A stretch of 64,000 nt of DNA from Paenibacillus tritici (GTDB taxonomy: Bacteria; Bacillota; Bacilli; Paenibacillales; Paenibacillaceae). A model generated the notes under the pieces. It worked only from the letters and a program-made list of their open reading frames with translations, made no database searches and was not told the DNA's origin. Made by a program: the position numbers and the translations under genes. The stretch spans positions 186,001 through 250,000 of the forward strand of contig NZ_JABMKX010000004.1 in NCBI RefSeq assembly GCF_013204885.1, written 5' to 3'. Shown in pieces: positions 52,801 to 60,461 of this stretch (position 1 is its first letter; each line of letters opens with the position of its first letter).

Positions 52801-55391
52801 ACGCAGCCCAAAAGATATGGATTTCTTCGTCGAGCGGCGGACATTTTGATGGAGGCGACGATGAAACCGTAGCCTCCGGCGACGCGCTCGGAATGACCGC
52901 GCCCATGTTGCCCGGTCCGTACATTATTTTTGTACTGGCGAAAGATGGCGAAGTACTAAGTCAGTCGCACGCTCGTGTTGTGGTGAGAGATGTAACGCCA
53001 GCTGATATTCCTAGAAATGGTCTTGATTTATGGCTCAAGGGCGATGAGGGCGTGGAAATGGATAGCAGCGGCAACGTGACCGGGTGGACTAATATGGGGA
53101 ACATCCCGGCGAAGCTTGTCCCGGCAAACGTCCCCGGAAGCGGCGGCGATAATCTTGGAACACCTGACGGGAATCCCAAGCTAAAGAAAGATGTATACGA
53201 CTATGTAGAATTCGCCGCGGATTCCAAGCCGTTAAAAGCTGCGGGCTTCAAAGACTATAACGGCAGTACACAGATGACAATATACACGCTGGTTAGACCT
53301 ACGACAATAGCCAATAACTCCAGTGACCAAAATGGTCTTGTCTATTTCGGATTGAACGAGGCTTACCAAACATGGGCCGCCAACGACGGTTGGAGCGGTA
53401 TTAGTCTCGGTGTAGGAACAAACAGGGTTAACGTCCGCTTTGGTAATGCGGATGGCGGCGTATCGGGCGGCGGGCAACAATTTACAACAACAGCCACTGA
53501 CGATCTGGTCAGCGTCCGGGCGCAGCTGAACGGAACCAAAAGAGAAGTTTATGTTAATAACAACGTCATCGGCACCCCCGGAACCAACGCTAAGGCTCTT
53601 ATGGGGAACCGGTCGGATCTGAGCGTAGGTTACACGATGGCAGCTGCAACCCCCCACCGTTTCATGGGCAGAGTCTTGCAGATTCTCATCTACGACAGGG
53701 TGCTGACCGCTGACGAAATTACGAGAGTAGAAACTTATTTTAACGAGGTCAAAGCCGGTCGCGGCGGGTCCGCGAATCCCGTGGTTCCCAAGGTCGACAT
53801 AACCTTGCTGACCGCCTTGATTGAGGCCGCGAGTAACAAGGAAAGTACGATGCACACAAGCGATTCATGGAACGCTTTTGCAGGCGCATTAAGTGAGGCC
53901 AAAGCTGCTGCCGCCAATGAGGAGATCTCGCAGACAGCAGCGGATCATTCCTATTATGCGCTGCGTAACGCAATCAAAGCGCTTCAACTGTTAACTGGCG
54001 GAGTTGCGACTGCTGTATACGGTACGCCTGCTCTCGGCGGCTCCGAGCTCGACCCGCTCTGGAATACGACCGTCACGCTGCCGATCCTGAAGCATCTGAC
54101 AATGGTGAACGGTCCGGCGGACGGTTCCGCTAAAGTACTATGGGACGATTCTAACCTGTATGTTCTGGTGCGTGTAAAAGACCCCGTGCTGAACAGCAGC
54201 AGCAGCGACGCGCATGAGAAGGATTCGGTCGAGATCTTTGTAGATGAGACCAACAGTAAACAAACCTCATACGGCACAGGCATGGGACAATACCGCACTA
54301 ACTATCTTAATGAGAAAAGCTTTAATCCAGGCAGTGTCAGTGCAGGTTATGAGTCTTTTGCCAAAGTCGTGGATGGCGGTTATTACATTGAAACTAAGAT
54401 TCCCTTTAAAGCTGGCGCTCCTGCGGCTGATCATGTCATTGGATTTGATGTGCAGATCAATGATGCCAAAGCAACTGGTGGCCGTCAGGACATTATCATG
54501 TGGCATGATGTGTCCGGACAGTCCTATAATAACGGTTCACTATGGGGTGAGGTTAGACTTGTGAACGGGATGAGCGGTCAAGAAGGCGCGTTGCTGACTG
54601 GACCGGGAACCGTTGAAGGCGGCAGCAACTTTGATGTTGTATTCAGCTTGACACATGCTGGAACAGATGCCAAAGCACTAGATATTACGATTAATTATGA
54701 TGCGGATAAGCTGGAATTCATATCAATGGAATCGCTCCAGCAGGATTTCAAACTAGTTGGTGAAGTGAATGAACCTGGCAAGCTTAGAACCATCGCCACT
54801 ACTATTGGCAATACGGATATGACGAAGGGATTGATTAAGCTTAAGTTCAAAGCGGTTGCAGCGGATCATTCGCAGAGCGCTTCCATTCGCGTCACTCAGC
54901 TAACGGTTGCTGATGGCGCAGGCCAAGAGTCAGATTGGGCTGGTGCAACTCACACAGTGCAAATTAATAAGATGGATAAGTCGGGCTTACTGCTTCTGAT
55001 TGCGGAAGCACAAAGCACGCATGATGCAGCAACTGAAGGCGTATCTCCCGGCCAGTATCCATTAGGCTCAAAAGCAACTCTACAGGCAGCTATTAATTCC
55101 GCTCAAGGGGTGGCTTCGGCTCAAGGAGTAAGCCAGGCTGAAATTGAAGAGGCGACATTGAAGCTGCACGCAGCTCTGCAAAGCTTCAAGGGTTCAATGA
55201 TTAAATCAATCGAAGGAGATTACAATAACGACAGCAGAGTAAGTGTTGGTGACCTTGCAATTATCGCATCCGCTTACGGCAAAAATAATCAAGATTCCAA
55301 TTGGAATGAGTACAGAAGGTTGGATTTGAATGGCGACGGTATGATTGACATCGTGGATATCTCCATTCTGGCTCGCAAAATTCTGAAATAA
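49830..55391 (+). CDS. Large secreted beta-helix polysaccharide enzyme with carbohydrate-binding, cohesin-like and dockerin domains
   Basis: 1853 aa from the ATG at 49830 (AGAAGGGGG upstream). Signal peptide to about residue 36. Residues 40-800: right-handed beta-helix domain (YVATNGNDNTGDGTPAKPYK, IKVLNGEIGLTGFNGIHVEN) of the pectate-lyase-like/GH141-like type; catalytic residues not assigned. About 1060-1300: LamG-like domain (LDLWLKGDEGVEMDSSG). About 1320-1385: FIVAR three-helix module. About 1393-1580: CBM9-like domain (VLWDDSNLYVLVRVKDPVL, DSVEIFVDE). About 1585-1715: cohesin-like domain (KALDITINYDADKLEFISME). Second FIVAR to about 1785. C-terminal dockerin with two calcium loops, DYNNDSRVSVGD and DLNGDGMIDIVD. 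Next gene: a cohesin-SLH protein, the obvious partner. Substrate unknown; plant or fungal polysaccharide likely. Confidence 0.85.
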   Translation: MKMRRRALIWILTLIMVFPMLQFSAPVVSADGAPSVTIYVATNGNDNTGDGTPAKPYKTLAKAKAAVRTLPKTGGDIVVQIADGYYSLEETLVFNKDDSGSASSTIRYEAAPGAKPVISAGEMLKKGVWTEAVGLTQTGGLKAYKTTLNRSDKLRTIYVNDKGANMTLSPQIVAANRTVTGTPTASFTAANNPWAWQNGSNIRAAIVFDASVGLTTATKNPQNIEAESIGGSTARWARPFVTFASIEQAPAESNKPGGVMLRFQMPYGAISQSLSNNTQYNPGNNQVIRNAFEFFNKRGDFYFDQAESTLYYIPLAGQDINSADVVIPRLETVLDIKGDPVGDRLSPVQGSDQGRVKNITFNGLKFAHTDYKLYELTGTYTLSDGTGPVTTRSRGYASVQGSIVNTVYFPGSINWHETFYRGYDIPPAAVMINAARNIKVLNGEIGLTGFNGIHVENDVKDIEVTGNYIVDTLASGVVIGHPQHIYENDEPIKHESSVSVSGTPIRNWAGVNKEKFKAGTEAVPENIYITNNFLYRNCYGFPGANSLTSFYTTNMQVLHNFLYDSTYGAMSIGWGWDEYDGFGFTAQGTNKTGGPYQGTHETSIARSPVISTTSRNNKINYNRVEEICTVVNDSGAIYSLGRQGDPGNLPGGGTWDTINNLTNNPVTDKNSNWHSDNWTNFTEMNYNFLNPNPTDKPTTSNNWTNGFHPDEGSTFIKMIGNVVQSKLSHAAGQSRLFEFNNWKRKSDMIAVDGYVDGNNNQNGAPRTTYDNYKSEARIWPVEGNEIVLNSGLTNEYTPMIPRSLIADTEFELASNVIMGASGEKLSRRGLLKAEDTVWLAPAITTVFKEGATMTKAAGNEKTINTPTAAGQYKLFIVYGDGRETATSKYTVYVDASKPATNVVDGKSYEVSAVRPLKLALSDEYTFTLNGKPVADGYEIRTEGSWTLVGSTSKPEITLNFTTTVSVANKLLPADVSVAPGGTVRFAYDLDDAAQKIWISSSSGGHFDGGDDETVASGDALGMTAPMLPGPYIIFVLAKDGEVLSQSHARVVVRDVTPADIPRNGLDLWLKGDEGVEMDSSGNVTGWTNMGNIPAKLVPANVPGSGGDNLGTPDGNPKLKKDVYDYVEFAADSKPLKAAGFKDYNGSTQMTIYTLVRPTTIANNSSDQNGLVYFGLNEAYQTWAANDGWSGISLGVGTNRVNVRFGNADGGVSGGGQQFTTTATDDLVSVRAQLNGTKREVYVNNNVIGTPGTNAKALMGNRSDLSVGYTMAAATPHRFMGRVLQILIYDRVLTADEITRVETYFNEVKAGRGGSANPVVPKVDITLLTALIEAASNKESTMHTSDSWNAFAGALSEAKAAAANEEISQTAADHSYYALRNAIKALQLLTGGVATAVYGTPALGGSELDPLWNTTVTLPILKHLTMVNGPADGSAKVLWDDSNLYVLVRVKDPVLNSSSSDAHEKDSVEIFVDETNSKQTSYGTGMGQYRTNYLNEKSFNPGSVSAGYESFAKVVDGGYYIETKIPFKAGAPAADHVIGFDVQINDAKATGGRQDIIMWHDVSGQSYNNGSLWGEVRLVNGMSGQEGALLTGPGTVEGGSNFDVVFSLTHAGTDAKALDITINYDADKLEFISMESLQQDFKLVGEVNEPGKLRTIATTIGNTDMTKGLIKLKFKAVAADHSQSASIRVTQLTVADGAGQESDWAGATHTVQINKMDKSGLLLLIAEAQSTHDAATEGVSPGQYPLGSKATLQAAINSAQGVASAQGVSQAEIEEATLKLHAALQSFKGSMIKSIEGDYNNDSRVSVGDLAIIASAYGKNNQDSNWNEYRRLDLNGDGMIDIVDISILARKILK

Positions 55392-55434
55392 TTACGTGTG
55401 GAAATAAGGGGATATCGAAAGGATGGGAATTCGC

Positions 55435-56463
55435 TTGAAATATCGAGTAGGAATGATGCTTCTAGCTGCTTGGTTCACACTTTCCCTGCTGCCGGTGTAT
55501 GCAATGGCCAAGGATGCCTCCTTTAGCTTATCAGTCTCCAATTATACGCCCATTAAGGGGAATCAAGTTGTGGTGACGGTGACGGGAGCGGATCTTGCCG
55601 ATGTATATGGCTTCGAGATCAATTTGAAGTACGATACCAATCTTCTATTATACAAAAAAAGTGAAAGCTTGCTGCAAGGGTTCTCCGTCCCGCTTGCTCC
55701 TGAAGATGGCCTTGTCGTGTTCGCGCATACGAAGGTTGGCAAGGTCGCGGGCCTATCGGGAAAAGGTGAGCTCGCAGCAATTACGTTTGAAGTCATTGGA
55801 AAGAAAACGGGACAGCCGACAGTAGAATTAACACGTGTGAAGCTGGTAAAAAGCGATCTTACGGATACTGTTGTCAAGCCGGGAACGAAAGCAGACATCA
55901 CGGTGCAAGCAGCGGGGAATTCCGTAACATTCAAGGATATTGCTAATCATTGGGCCAAAGAAGGGATAGAACGCGCTGTCAGTATGGGGTTCGTAAACGG
56001 TTTCGGGGATGGAACCTTCCGTCCTGATGTGAAGATTACACGCGCGGAGTTCGTTGTAATGACCGCGAGGGCGTTTGATTTCGAAGCGAAAGGCGGTATG
56101 CCGCTAAATTTCAGTGATGTAGATAAAATCCCGGTTTGGGCAAAGGATTATATCGCGGAAGCGGAGCAGACGGGTCTGATTAAAGGCTACGCGGACGGTA
56201 GCTTCCGTCCGGATCAATGGATTAGCAGATCCGAAATGGCTGTCCTGATCATGAGGCTATACAGCGGCGAGCTTAATTCGAACGAAACGGTCTCATTTGC
56301 CGATAAGCAGCAGATTAAGCCATGGGCGCTTCCGTCCGTCGCTGCCGCGGCAGATTTGGGAATAATTAAGGGCAAGAATGGTAATCGTTTCGCTCCTGCT
56401 GATCCTGCTACCCGGGCTGAAGCGGCGATTATGCTGCTTCGTCTGATGGATGCAGAACAGTGA
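55435..56463 (+). CDS. Cell-surface cohesin-SLH anchoring protein
   Basis: 342 aa from the TTG at 55435 placed 8 nt after AAAGGATGG; the frame has an ATG at 55423 that overlaps that site. Signal peptide (KYRVGMMLLAAWFTLSLLPV) to about residue 26. Residues 27-160 are a cohesin domain (FSLSVSNYTPIKGNQVVVTV, YGFEINLKYDTNLLLYKKSE, GKGELAAITFEVIG). Residues 161-342 are three S-layer homology modules (FKDIANHWAKEGIERAVSMG, FSDVDKIPVWAKDYIAEAEQ, FADKQQIKPWALPSVAAAAD) that bind wall polymer. It can therefore hold a dockerin protein on the cell surface; the gene just before it encodes one. A terminator follows at 56501. Confidence 0.9.
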   Translation: MKYRVGMMLLAAWFTLSLLPVYAMAKDASFSLSVSNYTPIKGNQVVVTVTGADLADVYGFEINLKYDTNLLLYKKSESLLQGFSVPLAPEDGLVVFAHTKVGKVAGLSGKGELAAITFEVIGKKTGQPTVELTRVKLVKSDLTDTVVKPGTKADITVQAAGNSVTFKDIANHWAKEGIERAVSMGFVNGFGDGTFRPDVKITRAEFVVMTARAFDFEAKGGMPLNFSDVDKIPVWAKDYIAEAEQTGLIKGYADGSFRPDQWISRSEMAVLIMRLYSGELNSNETVSFADKQQIKPWALPSVAAAADLGIIKGKNGNRFAPADPATRAEAAIMLLRLMDAEQ

Positions 56464-56500
56464 TACCTGATATCCCGTAAAAAAGTTTCAACCAACAATC

Positions 56501-56534
56501 GGAGGCATGTTTTCATAAATGTGCCTCCTTTTGT
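56501..56534 (+). terminator. Terminator after the cohesin-SLH gene
   Basis: GGAGGCA / TGCCTCC stem with a loop of about 14 nt, then TTTTGTTG. Confidence 0.8.
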
Positions 56535-56538
56535 TGTG

Positions 56539-56572
56539 TGGACGGGAAAAGAAAGTCGTGGTTGGCCGCCTT
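56539..56572 (+). pseudogene. sigK fragment (about 10 codons, region 4 start)
   Basis: In one frame the sequence reads REKKVVVGRL, against [10 protein letters not shown] at codons 179-188 of the intact SigK; about nine bases in ten agree over 30 bp. It begins five bases after the cohesin-SLH terminator and ends at the stop codon of the nitronate monooxygenase gene on the other strand. Nothing more of sigK continues from here; the next piece of the gene lies at 58343. Confidence 0.75.
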
Positions 56573-57536
56573 AAACGGTAGGGCTCAATGCCCTTTGATA
56601 CTCACTCATTAAATTGTCGATAATCTGCTGGACGGACAGAATCTCTGTAATCTCATGGACTCTGGACCCGGCAAAAACCAAGCCGTTCTTAACATCCCCT
56701 CTAAGGGAAGTGAGCAGGGACTCCATTGTACAGAAGCGATGTGAACACACCTTTAGACAATCATAGCATTTGGCTATCTTTAATCTGGCATCATTACTGA
56801 TCCGGTCCGTAAAGTCATTGCGAATCGCTCTTCCTTCCAGACCCACAGTAGATTTGATCAGGACCGTATCTCCTTGCTGAGCATCTACATACTTTTGCTT
56901 GAAGGCCAAGGGAGCATCACACTCATGGCTTGCTACAAAACGGGTGCCCATTTGAACACCGGAAGCGCCCATCCGAAGGGCTTTTGCGATATCATCCCCT
57001 GTCAGAATTCCACCTGCAGCAATAACCGGAATCGAAACGGCCTCTAAGACTTCAGGAAGGATATCGAACATAGGTCTGTCTGTACCTAAATGTCCCCCGG
57101 CCTCGAACCCTTCCACGACAATTGCGGAGGCACCAAGTTTTTGGGAGATTCGGGCTAATTTGGCGGATGAAACAATAGTTACGACCGGAGTACCATATTC
57201 TCTGCCCCATGCATAAATATCTCTAGAAATTCCGGCTCCGGAAATTATAAAGTCAACCTTTTCTTCTAAAGCAACCTTCATTTTCTCGGCAAAATCCTTC
57301 ACTGCGAAGAGTACATTCACACCGACATAGCCAATTCCATTAGAGAGTTCTCTTGTTTTGCGAATATGTATTCTCAGCTCTTCTGCAGTGATTCCTGTAC
57401 CAGAGATGGTGCCGATCCCGCCTGCATTGGCTACAGCAGCGGCTAGTCCGCTTAAGGATATGCCTACACCCATTCCACCTTGAATAACAGGAACTCTCGA
57501 TGTAATCTGTCCGAATTGGATTGTTGGAAGTTTCAA
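56571..57536 (-). CDS. Nitronate monooxygenase-family flavin protein (NMO/FabK-like)
   Basis: 321 aa from the TTG at 57536 (AAAGAGGTGTG upstream). TIM-barrel FMN protein of the 2-nitropropane dioxygenase family: PVIQGGMGVGISLSGLAAAV at the N-terminus, VDFIISGAGI, VVEGFEAGGHLG, IPVIAAGGILTGDDIAKALR and the phosphate-binding GASGVQMGTRFVAS. A Cys-rich stretch near residue 265 (KCYDCLKVCSHRFC) is not part of the usual NMO core and could bind metal. Members oxidise nitronates or act as enoyl-ACP reductases; the exact activity is open. It is bounded by two sigK fragments. Confidence 0.85.
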   Translation of the reverse strand: MKLPTIQFGQITSRVPVIQGGMGVGISLSGLAAAVANAGGIGTISGTGITAEELRIHIRKTRELSNGIGYVGVNVLFAVKDFAEKMKVALEEKVDFIISGAGISRDIYAWGREYGTPVVTIVSSAKLARISQKLGASAIVVEGFEAGGHLGTDRPMFDILPEVLEAVSIPVIAAGGILTGDDIAKALRMGASGVQMGTRFVASHECDAPLAFKQKYVDAQQGDTVLIKSTVGLEGRAIRNDFTDRISNDARLKIAKCYDCLKVCSHRFCTMESLLTSLRGDVKNGLVFAGSRVHEITEILSVQQIIDNLMSEYQRALSPTV

Positions 57537-57705
57537 TTACACACCTCTTTCGCAAGTTATTGACATATCGTAACACAGTTAAGTCTTTCCCGGATGTGAC
57601 TGTAAACATGCTCAAACTATGTTAAATATCATGTCTTTCAACTTGTGATACAATATTTGAAATGGAATTTTTGCTTATTATTATGACATTCAAAGGAGAT
57701 TTATA

Positions 57706-58356
57706 ATGAAACGCTTTCGCTGGAGCATTGCTGTTTATTTCGCGCTGTTCGTGTTTGTCTTATTCGCATTATTCAACGACTATTCACCCATCCTGATCGT
57801 AGGAGGGGCTGTGGTGGCGGTTCTCCTTGTTTTTATAGCCCAATTCTATTATCCTGCTGTTTTGGAGAAGCGGGTGGACCGCGTGGAGTCTTTTTTACTC
57901 AGCCAGAAAAACAATCCTGCCCTGTATATTCAGTATGTTCTTGCGAATAGACTTGACGATGAAGCAAGAACGGTTATGGAGAAGCTAATGAGCAAACATA
58001 AGCAGGTGGCGGTACAGGCAACATTCAAGGCGGCTTACGGACTGTACCGCAAAGACATGGCTGCTGTTCGGGAAGCCGTTCCGCATATCCGCCATGCTGA
58101 TTACCGGACATACTATGAAACGGTTCTGCTGTTGGAGGAAGGGGAGAGTGCTCAGGCGCGGGAACATCTTGAGTCAATTAAGAAGCAATGGATGAGATCA
58201 GCGCTGCTCGCAGAAATTGAACTCAAAGCAGGTAACAGTAAAACTGCTATCCATCATGCGAGGGAGGCAGTAAGCGCTTCGAGAGGCGTCCAACGTTATG
58301 TGTTACATAAGGAATACGAAAGAACGTTACCGCAAGCGGTTAAAGCTGTATCATGA
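57706..58356 (+). CDS. Membrane-anchored helical-repeat protein of unknown function
   Basis: 216 aa with two N-terminal membrane helices (WSIAVYFALFVFVLFALF and ILIVGGAVVAVLLVFIAQFY) and a helical C-terminal part with TPR-like alternation (TYYETVLLLEEGESAQAREH, LLAEIELKAGNSKTAIHHAR). AAAGGAG precedes the ATG. Its last four codons and TGA stop are formed by the sigK 3'-terminal fragment read in another frame, so the original C-terminus may have been altered by the insertion. Function not recognised. Confidence 0.75.
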   Translation: MKRFRWSIAVYFALFVFVLFALFNDYSPILIVGGAVVAVLLVFIAQFYYPAVLEKRVDRVESFLLSQKNNPALYIQYVLANRLDDEARTVMEKLMSKHKQVAVQATFKAAYGLYRKDMAAVREAVPHIRHADYRTYYETVLLLEEGESAQAREHLESIKKQWMRSALLAEIELKAGNSKTAIHHAREAVSASRGVQRYVLHKEYERTLPQAVKAVS

Positions 58357-58375
58357 GTTTTACAAAGTAAAAAGC
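58343..58375 (+). pseudogene. sigK 3'-terminal fragment (11 codons)
   Basis: In the sigK frame it reads [11 protein letters not shown], against [11 protein letters not shown] at the C-terminus of the intact protein; about 28 of 33 bases agree. It overlaps the 3' end of the gene at 57706 and runs into a terminator stem. With 56539-56572 it looks like two ends of one older sigK copy split by 1.8 kb of other DNA. Confidence 0.8.
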
Positions 58376-58409
58376 GGGAATCCTCCTCATTCAAGGATGA
58401 TACCCGCTT
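58367..58409 (-). terminator. Terminator of the GH130 operon
   Basis: AAGCGGG / CCCGCTT outer stem with an inner ATCC/GGAT helix; on the minus strand it is followed by TTTTTAC, so it ends the leftward operon. The T tract coincides with the end of the sigK fragment. Confidence 0.75.
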
Positions 58410-58430
58410 CTGTTAGTTAGAAGGCCAGTC

Positions 58431-59441
58431 TCACTGTCCCAAACAAAGCCGGATCAGATCATCGACATGGGCGGTAGCCAGACATTCTACGGTGTCGGCG
58501 GCTCCGTAATAGATTTTGACTTCGCCATCGTCCTCCAGGATCATGCCGCCGGGGAAGATGACATTATTGCGGAAGCCTCCGTCTATTTCGTAGGGTGCTT
58601 CAGGTGCAAGCAGCGGCGATGCACTCATCCCGAGAATCTTCTTCGGATTGTCCAGGTCAAGCAGCATAATACCTGCGGTATACCGCTTCTTCCAGGACGG
58701 CTCCCAGCCGTGCTTCCCTCTGGCGGAGTCGATATCCACCGCATGGAAGGTGGTGAGCCAGCCCTTATCCGTCTTCACTGGCGGCGCTGCCGGACCGATC
58801 TTGTCATTGGCGAACGGTACCTGCTCCACCGCCAGCAGCAGATCCGAACGTCCCCAATAGATCAGATCCGGCGACTCCGAGATCCAGGTGTCGAACCGGT
58901 CCTTGCCTCCGCGGCTGTATACGGTGAACGGCCGTTCCAGCCGCACATAGTTGCCGTTGATCTTCTCTGGGAACAGTACCATATTCCGCAGGTCCGGCGT
59001 AGACAAGCTCAATATTTCAAAGGATTCGAAGTCATCCGTGACTGCGACCCCTCCCCGGATACCATGCCGTGTATCTACAGCGAAGCACATGTAGCAGCGT
59101 CCGTCAATCACCGTCAGACGCGGATCGTAAGCGCGTACAACCTCTTCGTCATGCAGCTTGAATACCGGCTTGGGCCCTGCCGTCCAGTGAATTCCGTCTT
59201 CACTGAAGGCGATACCCAGATCCGTTGTATTAGTCGGTTCAAGGGTCTGCTTGTCGAGTGAGCCATAGTCATTGCGGAATACCATCACATACCGGCCGCC
59301 GAACTTAACCACTCCTGCATTGAACACAAGTGCGGTGGGATAAGGGACCCGGGCCGCATCCAGCACAGGATTGGCCGGGTGACGGCGGATGAGCGGGCTG
59401 GATGTCAAAGCTCCTATGACAGCTGTATTTGCATGATTCAT
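58431..59441 (-). CDS. Glycoside hydrolase family 130 protein (beta-mannoside phosphorylase-like)
   Basis: 336 aa five-bladed propeller. GH130 features: RHPANPVLDA at the N-terminus, GVVKFGGRYVMVFRNDYG, LGIAFSEDGIHW, the catalytic Asp region VRAYDPRLTVIDGRCYMCF near residue 104, RLERPFTVYSRGG, and NNVIFPGGMILEDDGEVKIY then YGAADT near the C-terminus. Known members phosphorolyse or hydrolyse beta-mannosidic linkages in the cytoplasm. CAAGGAGG precedes the ATG. It is the last gene of a leftward operon with an LplABC-type importer and a DUF1861 protein, which fits uptake and breakdown of a mannose-containing oligosaccharide. Confidence 0.9.
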   Translation of the reverse strand: MNHANTAVIGALTSSPLIRRHPANPVLDAARVPYPTALVFNAGVVKFGGRYVMVFRNDYGSLDKQTLEPTNTTDLGIAFSEDGIHWTAGPKPVFKLHDEEVVRAYDPRLTVIDGRCYMCFAVDTRHGIRGGVAVTDDFESFEILSLSTPDLRNMVLFPEKINGNYVRLERPFTVYSRGGKDRFDTWISESPDLIYWGRSDLLLAVEQVPFANDKIGPAAPPVKTDKGWLTTFHAVDIDSARGKHGWEPSWKKRYTAGIMLLDLDNPKKILGMSASPLLAPEAPYEIDGGFRNNVIFPGGMILEDDGEVKIYYGAADTVECLATAHVDDLIRLCLGQ

Positions 59442-59477
59442 CGTTTGAATATCCTCCTTGTGAGTACGAACTGTGAT

Positions 59478-60431
59478 TTAGACAATGCTTCCATAGGGTG
59501 CGAACGGATAGTCGATCGTAATACGCCCGGCCTGGCAATCACCAACACCGCTGTACAGATCAGCCTTGCCGTCCCCCCGCATCACGATCCCCGAAGAAAA
59601 GACGCAGTCCGTCAAATATGGGAACTTGGCGGGCCCCGGCGGGTAGCAGGAACGGCTTCCAATCAGATGCAGGTGATGGGATTCCCTGGTGATGGGATCG
59701 AAGATAAAGGCCATATTCAAATATACCTTTAGAAGCTTGCCATCCTCATCCTTATCCTGATAACAAATATGGCCGATAATTCCGATCTTGCCGCTATCCA
59801 GCAGATAAGCCTGATTAACGCCTCCCCATTCGCCTGCACCAAAAATACCATGAATGTAAGGCGCATTCTCAATGACGTCTGCAGTCAAATCCTCCAGGTT
59901 GTCAATAACGGTGAAGCCTATCATGGATTCGCTGCCGTATTGGCCCTTCATCTCGCTGCCCCGCGGGCGTGAGAAGACGCCAATCCTGCCGTCTGCCAGA
60001 GCAACAAGGCGGATATCTTTCATTTTGTTAGGACCGGTAGTGAAGTAGTACAAATCGTGGAGGTCAGTCCCCCGGTAAAAATATCCAAAAAACGTGCTGT
60101 ATTTGCCGCTTTGATATTGCACATGCGTTCCGCCCAGGACAAGCTCATCACCGATTTCACTGATAAACGGGTCCTCCAGCGTATAGATCATACTATTATC
60201 TACCACGGTCCACTCATCCTGACCGGTCTCCTCGAAGAGGCGGACCCAGGAGCGGGCCCATTCTTCGCGGCGTTCTACCCGGCCGAACAAGTAACGTTTG
60301 CCATCCCGTTCAAAAGGAATCGAAATATTATAGACATCAAACCCTTCCACGTTTTTAAATGATAAGGTTGCGCTTTCATAAATGGTTTTTGACGCTTCAA
60401 ATTCTATTTTTTGCTTATGCAGGCTCAACAT
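59478..60431 (-). CDS. DUF1861 family propeller-type protein
   Basis: 317 aa, soluble. Repeated Trp/Tyr/Asp-rich strands (FEGFDVYNISIPFERDGKRY-like start, LEDPFISEIGDELVLGGTHV, IRLVALADGRIGVFSRPRG, DCVFSSGIVMRGDGKADLYS) suggest the same five-bladed propeller as GH130 and related families. DUF1861 genes commonly accompany GH130 genes; activity is not established, and a glycosidase or phosphorylase role is inferred. AAAGGAG lies before the ATG; 36 bp separate it from the GH130 gene. Confidence 0.8.
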   Translation of the reverse strand: MLSLHKQKIEFEASKTIYESATLSFKNVEGFDVYNISIPFERDGKRYLFGRVERREEWARSWVRLFEETGQDEWTVVDNSMIYTLEDPFISEIGDELVLGGTHVQYQSGKYSTFFGYFYRGTDLHDLYYFTTGPNKMKDIRLVALADGRIGVFSRPRGSEMKGQYGSESMIGFTVIDNLEDLTADVIENAPYIHGIFGAGEWGGVNQAYLLDSGKIGIIGHICYQDKDEDGKLLKVYLNMAFIFDPITRESHHLHLIGSRSCYPPGPAKFPYLTDCVFSSGIVMRGDGKADLYSGVGDCQAGRITIDYPFAPYGSIV

Positions 60432-60461
60432 TTCCGCACTCCTTTATTGTATCAGCTCTTT

